Positions 6,182-10,334 of a DNA stretch of 10,334 bases are shown here, one piece after another. Both the position numbers and the translations under genes were made by a program. Below the pieces are notes generated by a model. That model worked only from the letters and a program-made list of their open reading frames with translations. It had not been told where the DNA came from and ran no database searches. Every line of letters begins with the position of its first letter. The first letter of the stretch is position 1. The DNA comes from CAZBZG01 sp964496245 (GTDB taxonomy: Bacteria > Planctomycetota > SZUA-567): positions 1 through 10,334 of the forward strand of contig CAZBZG010000170.1 in the NCBI GenBank assembly GCA_964496245.1, in the 5' to 3' direction.

Positions 6182-7386
6182 GACCGGCCCCCCGCAAACG
6201 CGCGCCGGACTTCGCCGGCGGTCGTGCAGCCTTCAGCCACGAGCTCCCAGGCGCGCGCCTCGAGATCCGCGCCCTCCGTGTCTGCGATGCGCGCGAACCG
6301 GGCGCGCGACGCTTTCTCCATGATGGCGTCGTGCAGGGCGTCGGAAGCGGAGAGCTTCTCAGCCACGAGCACCCGTCCCCGAAAGCCGGTCTTGTGACAC
6401 GCCGAACAGCCGACAGCTTCGTGCGCACCCGCCCGCGCCGTTTCCGAAAGGCCGGCACGCTCGCCATCGGTGGCCGGACGCCTGCAATCGCTGCAGAGCT
6501 TGCGCAGGAGGCGCTCGGCGATCACCAGGCTCAGGGCGCCGGCCAGCGCATAGGGCTCGACTCCCATGTCGAGCAGCCGATGGGGCACGAGCGCCACCCG
6601 GCCCGCATGCACGGTGGAGAGCACCAGGTGCCCGGTGAGCGCCGCCTCGGTCACGATGTGCGCGGTCTCCGCGTCGCGCACCTCGCCCACCATGATCACC
6701 TCAGGGTCCTGGCGCAGCAGGCTGCGCAGACTCCGGGCAAAGGTCAGGTCCACGGCCGGCCGCACGGCCGTCTGGGTCACGCCCGGGAGTTCGTTCTCGA
6801 TCGGGTCTTCCACGCTCACGATGCTCCGCCCGCCACCCGACGCCGCGCGCACGTGCCGGAGGGCGGCGTACAGGGTAGTGGTCTTGCCCGACCCAGCCGG
6901 GCCCGCCAGGAGCACCAGGCCTTCGGCGCGCGCAAGCGTCCGGCGCAGCGCGCCTTCGACCTCTGCGGGCAGCCCGAGCGTCTCCAGGTTCCGGCAGCGT
7001 TCGTCCGCGTCGAAGATCCGGATGGCCACGCGCTCGCCGTGGAGGGTGGGGAAGGTGCTGATGCGGAGGTCCGCACCGATCACGGACGCCGCGGCCGGCA
7101 CCCCGCCCTCCTGGGGAATGTCCGAGCGGTAGGAGAGGAGCCCGGCCAGCACCTTGCAGCGGGCGACCAGGTTGTCGGCGAGGTCCCGGGGCAGCGCGCC
7201 GAAGTCCTGCAACACCCCGTCGAGCCGCACCCGCACGGCCACGGCCTCGGCCGCGGGTTCCAGGTGGATGTCGCTCGCGCCCGCGTCGGCTGCAGCGCGC
7301 AAGGTGAGATCCACGAGCGCGGTGACCGCCTCCGCGCCCTGGGCGGCGAGGCGGCGGACTTCTTCAGCATAGGCAGCGGCATTCAT
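6178..7386 (-). CDS. gspE: GspE/PilB-type assembly ATPase, short N-terminus, tetracysteine zinc motif
   Basis: This is a 402-residue cytoplasmic secretion/assembly ATPase. It begins almost directly with the N2 (PAS-like) domain (DLTLRAAADAGASDIHLEP, 26-44), lacking the N1 domain that brings GspE/PilB to about 500-570 residues. Next come Walker A GPAGSGKTT (162-170, K168), the Asp box VEDPIE (192-197), Walker B VIMVGE (230-235) and the His box TGHLVLSTVHAG (251-262). A zinc-binding tetracysteine follows: CSDC (298-301) and CSAC (327-330), the hallmark of GspE/PilB as opposed to PilT. The His box continues as HAGRVALVPHR, where HTNDA is usual. It should power assembly through the two GspF proteins encoded next. 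The ATG at 7386 has GGAGG 12 nt upstream, which is rather far. It lies 64 nt after the large upstream gene. Confidence 0.92.
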   Translation of the reverse strand: MNAAAYAEEVRRLAAQGAEAVTALVDLTLRAAADAGASDIHLEPAAEAVAVRVRLDGVLQDFGALPRDLADNLVARCKVLAGLLSYRSDIPQEGGVPAAASVIGADLRISTFPTLHGERVAIRIFDADERCRNLETLGLPAEVEGALRRTLARAEGLVLLAGPAGSGKTTTLYAALRHVRAASGGGRSIVSVEDPIENELPGVTQTAVRPAVDLTFARSLRSLLRQDPEVIMVGEVRDAETAHIVTEAALTGHLVLSTVHAGRVALVPHRLLDMGVEPYALAGALSLVIAERLLRKLCSDCRRPATDGERAGLSETARAGAHEAVGCSACHKTGFRGRVLVAEKLSASDALHDAIMEKASRARFARIADTEGADLEARAWELVAEGCTTAGEVRRAFAGGRS

Positions 7387-7450
7387 GGGCGAACCCTGCC
7401 TCCGGGAGAGAGCGCGGCCAGATCCGAAGCGCCTGCCGCTTCCGCACCGG

Positions 7451-10334
7451 TCACTCGGACTTCGATGCCTTCAGTCGCTCGACAAGACCGGGCAGGCAGC
7501 GGGCTTCTTCCGCCATGGCCGGGTCGTCCGGAAACAACGCGGTGGCCGCCTTGGCCATGGCGAGCGCATGATCGTAGTGCTCCTTGCGCACGGCCGCATA
7601 CACGGCACGGAAGTGGTACGGTTTGTCCGGCACATTGCGGTGGAAGGTCTCGATCCAATCCGGGAACTCTTTGCGCGGCACCTGTCCGCACGCGTGCCCG
7701 AATGCGTCCGCCGCGCTGCCGTAGTACGCGCTGTAGTCCTTGGCCCTGACCTTGGCGAGGATCCGTGCGAACATGTCGTGGTCCTTCTCCACGAGCGCCT
7801 GGGCCAGCGCGCCGATCACCATGAGCCGGTTCATCAACACCAGGCTGCCGAGCTTTCGTTCCCGCGCGGCAACGTATCCCCGTCGCATGGCCCGCAACAA
7901 CGCGAGCGCACCCGCGGGATCGTAGGCCTCCTCCTGGGGATCGAGCATGGGCGTGGCCAGCTCCCAGTAGAGGGCCGGACAGATGCGCAGCCACGCCCAG
8001 TCCTCGTCCTCGATGGCGGCCGCGCGCTCGTGATGGGCACGAGCGCCGTCCGGATAGGCCCCTTCTTCGGTCAGCTTGGCAATGCCGGCTTCCCGGCCGA
8101 CCTTGGCCAGGGCGAAGAGGCCGAGCAGCGTGTACCGCTGCAGGGTCTGGTTGAAGCTGTCGCCCTTCTGGAAGTAGCCCCGGGAAAAGGCCTGGAGCAG
8201 GTTCTGCGAGAGCCGGTCGCGCAGCTGCGTCTCCTGGGCGGTCAGATCTTCGCCCGCTTCCTCTTTCCTGCGAATCCCGGCGTAGATCTTGGTCAGCGTA
8301 CGCATGAGCGGATCGGAGAGGCGCCCCCGGGCGCGCAAGCTGGCGTTGGCATCGATCTGAATCAGGCCGAGCGCCCGCGCGAAGGCCTCCTCGTCCGCCA
8401 GCATGGAGGCCGCAGCCGTGCGGATGCTGCCGGTGCGCCCCAAGGCCTGGCCGTCCCGTTGTTCGATATAGTTCCGCATGGTCCCCTCGATCTTCTCGAT
8501 GCAGGCCAGGACCTTGTCCGACGCCTCCATCTGCTGGCGGATCCGGGCGAGCTTGAGGAGATCGGTGAGTCGGGTCAACACGTCCTGCGTGCCGAGCGCG
8601 GCCGAGCGTTCGTGGACTTCGAGGGCCTCCTTGTTCAGCCCCACGCTCGCGTACGCGCCCAGGAGCTCGTTGTAGTTGGCCGGCGTGGGATGCTCCTCGA
8701 GCAGCTTCTTGACCGCCGGAATCGCCGTGGCGAATTGGTGGTAGTGCCAGTAGGACTGGATCGCGATCATGCGGTCAGCGTACTCCCGATCGACCAGAAT
8801 GGTATCCGGCAGGGAGAACCGGCTGCGGGTTTCTTCGTCCGCGATGCGCAGCAGGAAATGGATCGAATCGGCATTGAAGAGAAACCCGCCCTCCCGGTCG
8901 AACGAACGGATGCCCGCTTCCACGGTCTCGTGCAGATCGTCGCCCGTGAAAATGAGGGGCGGGCCGGTCTGGAGAAAGACCAGCGCGTACGGCTTGGCCC
9001 CGCCGCGCCCGTTCTCCACCTCCACGTACCCGCACGCCGCATGGCCGGGGAGCGCGAAGACGTGGCTGTTCTTGCCCTGCAGACGCGTGACCACCTGGTA
9101 GAACTCGGCCAGGTCGTCGCAGTCACCCAGGAAGTGCCCGGCCACCTTGCGGTCGAGCAGTTCGTAGACCGTCTGATGGAATTCACCGCTGGCCTTCCGG
9201 CGACCGATCAGCCGGGGGTGATTGGCCAGGGGCGAATCCAGGCAGTACTTGCCGAAGTGCCGGAAGAAGAGCCCGAGTTCGCCCGGCGTCTTGAGCACAG
9301 AGGCGCACTCCTTCAGCCACGCGTCCTGCGCCTGCCGCCGCTCTTTCGCGTCCTGGATGGCCGCGAAATCGGGATTCGTGAGCACGCCGTGCGGGAGCGC
9401 GATCGCGCGCGGCCGCTGGCGGCCGTCGTAGACGGGCACGTGGATCGGGAATCCCCAGCCCGGCGGACCGAGGTGCGGAACGTTGACAGGCATCTCCCGT
9501 CCCACGATCGCGTTCCAGCGGTCGGCCTCCCCTTCCAGGCGTCCGTCCCCAGGCGTGTAGCTCGCCAGCACGCCCTCGGTGGGATGCCGGACCTCCACGC
9601 GTTGGGGCTGCGCGTCCGCGGGGGGGAGGCGATGGCGGCCCTCGTAGGTGGTCGCGAGATACAGCGGCAGGTTCTGGCGCGCGGGCAGGGGCTCTGCGAA
9701 CGTGGTGGACGCCTCGCCCTTCTCGATCCGCCAGCGGTACGCGGACAGGGCAGCCGGATTCGCCGCATCCTGATCGCCGCCCATCACCTCGCTCTGACCG
9801 AACTCGGCCGAGAGCCCCCGCAGGGCGGTCACGCGCGTCCCGTCCCCGCGCTCCAGGCAGAAGAGCGGCCGGCCGGACGCGACCGCGGAGAGCGTGCTCC
9901 GGAAGGCCTCGAGTTTCTGCCGTTGTTCCTCGGTGAGATCAGGCACATGCGTTTCGAGATACGGCCCCTGCACCACGCGCCGGCAGAACCCCCCGCTCAC
10001 GTAGTCCTTGGCGTCGAGCGCGCCATAGGTGCCGTGCAAGATATGCTCCAGCGCCATCCGCAGCGTATCCGAGAGCCGATCGTCCTGCGCGATCGCGTCC
10101 TCCAGCGCCTGCGCGGCCTGGCGGAATGTCGCCACCTGCTTGCCGGCATCCCCCGGCGCCTCCTGCTGACGGTAGAGCGCACCGTCGAAGAAGCAGCTTT
10201 TCTCGGCCAGGGCCACGGGCGCGCCCGGTCCTTCGTGCAACTCCCACGCCTCGGATACGTCTTTTCCGACCTCGGCATCGAGTGGACTTTCGCACTTTCT
10301 GAATTGGGTTTCGGATGCCGGTAAACTGAAAAGA
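7451..10334 (-). CDS. Large transglutaminase-like protein with TPR-like C-terminal half, 5' end outside window
   Basis: More than 960 codons are open and run off the right edge. The first possible start in frame is a TTG at 10240, but coding-like sequence continues upstream (KCESPLDAEVGKDVSEAWEL) with no ATG or GTG, so the true start is beyond 10334. The middle has a transglutaminase-like core: GDCDDLAEFY with the Cys codon at 9119-9121, then FALPGHAACGYVEVENG with the His codon at 9041-9043, 26 residues later. The third catalytic residue is not certain. After it come helical repeats resembling TPRs (SYWHYHQFATAIPAVKKLLE, then NYNELLGAYASVGLNKEALE, and a last one near HYDHALAMAKAATALFPDDP). 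No membrane helix is seen. It could be a bacterial transglutaminase-like protease or a scaffold. Same strand and a 64-nt gap suggest co-expression with the ATPase. The function is unknown. Confidence 0.75.
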   Translation of the reverse strand, partial: LFSLPASETQFRKCESPLDAEVGKDVSEAWELHEGPGAPVALAEKSCFFDGALYRQQEAPGDAGKQVATFRQAAQALEDAIAQDDRLSDTLRMALEHILHGTYGALDAKDYVSGGFCRRVVQGPYLETHVPDLTEEQRQKLEAFRSTLSAVASGRPLFCLERGDGTRVTALRGLSAEFGQSEVMGGDQDAANPAALSAYRWRIEKGEASTTFAEPLPARQNLPLYLATTYEGRHRLPPADAQPQRVEVRHPTEGVLASYTPGDGRLEGEADRWNAIVGREMPVNVPHLGPPGWGFPIHVPVYDGRQRPRAIALPHGVLTNPDFAAIQDAKERRQAQDAWLKECASVLKTPGELGLFFRHFGKYCLDSPLANHPRLIGRRKASGEFHQTVYELLDRKVAGHFLGDCDDLAEFYQVVTRLQGKNSHVFALPGHAACGYVEVENGRGGAKPYALVFLQTGPPLIFTGDDLHETVEAGIRSFDREGGFLFNADSIHFLLRIADEETRSRFSLPDTILVDREYADRMIAIQSYWHYHQFATAIPAVKKLLEEHPTPANYNELLGAYASVGLNKEALEVHERSAALGTQDVLTRLTDLLKLARIRQQMEASDKVLACIEKIEGTMRNYIEQRDGQALGRTGSIRTAAASMLADEEAFARALGLIQIDANASLRARGRLSDPLMRTLTKIYAGIRRKEEAGEDLTAQETQLRDRLSQNLLQAFSRGYFQKGDSFNQTLQRYTLLGLFALAKVGREAGIAKLTEEGAYPDGARAHHERAAAIEDEDWAWLRICPALYWELATPMLDPQEEAYDPAGALALLRAMRRGYVAARERKLGSLVLMNRLMVIGALAQALVEKDHDMFARILAKVRAKDYSAYYGSAADAFGHACGQVPRKEFPDWIETFHRNVPDKPYHFRAVYAAVRKEHYDHALAMAKAATALFPDDPAMAEEARCLPGLVERLKASKSE

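Noticed and set aside
4910..6397. A 495-codon + strand open frame opposite the first gspF
   Set aside because: It is His/Gln/Arg-rich with no recognisable fold. The opposite strand encodes a full-length GspF with both repeats and membrane segments.
7385..10324. A very long open frame on the + strand antisense to the large - strand gene
   Set aside because: The translation is rich in Arg, Gly, His and Val with no domain or motif. Long antisense frames are expected opposite GC-rich genes with G/C third positions, whereas the - strand frame shows a transglutaminase-like core and TPR-like repeats.
1..10334. CRISPR array, tRNA/rRNA genes, insertion sequences
   Set aside because: No regularly spaced long repeats, no recognisable tRNA or rRNA segments, no transposase-like frame, and no terminal inverted repeats with target duplications were seen.

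Overview
This is a GC-rich bacterial window with codon use dominated by G or C in third positions. It is packed with genes, and the longest stretch without a gene is about 220 bp. The gene types are an AraC regulator beside a Gfo/Idh/MocA dehydrogenase and a sugar isomerase, followed by a pseudopilus/type II secretion-like cluster with a transglutaminase-like protein. This mix is common in the PVC superphylum (Planctomycetes, Verrucomicrobia, Kiritimatiellae, Lentisphaerae). That placement is an inference from gene content only, because there is no rRNA or marker gene.

Left part (1-2338, + strand), a sugar catabolism module: it starts with the last 31 residues of an AraC-family regulator. Then come four about-21-bp imperfect direct repeats (101-183), which look like a helically phased AraC-type operator. 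Next are a Gfo/Idh/MocA oxidoreductase (319-1320) and a TIM-barrel sugar phosphate isomerase/epimerase (1469-2338). The two enzyme genes share an identical 12-nt leader around the ribosome binding site. The 148 bp between them can fold into a three-way-junction-like structure.

Right part (2358-10334, - strand, read right to left): a large transglutaminase-like/TPR-like protein runs off the right edge. It is followed by a short GspE/PilB-type ATPase, a standard GspF, a second divergent GspF, and three small proteins with type IV prepilin N-termini (GspI-like, GspJ-like, and a PilX/GspK-like one without Glu at +5). Most junctions are 4-nt overlaps or gaps under 35 nt, so they form one operon from the ATPase onward and perhaps from the large gene. 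The set gives one motor, two platform proteins and minor pilins. No major pilin, secretin, GspC/L/M or prepilin peptidase is visible in the window.

The two blocks converge. Their stop codons are 19 bp apart, and a perfect 9-bp inverted repeat in that gap could act as a bidirectional terminator.
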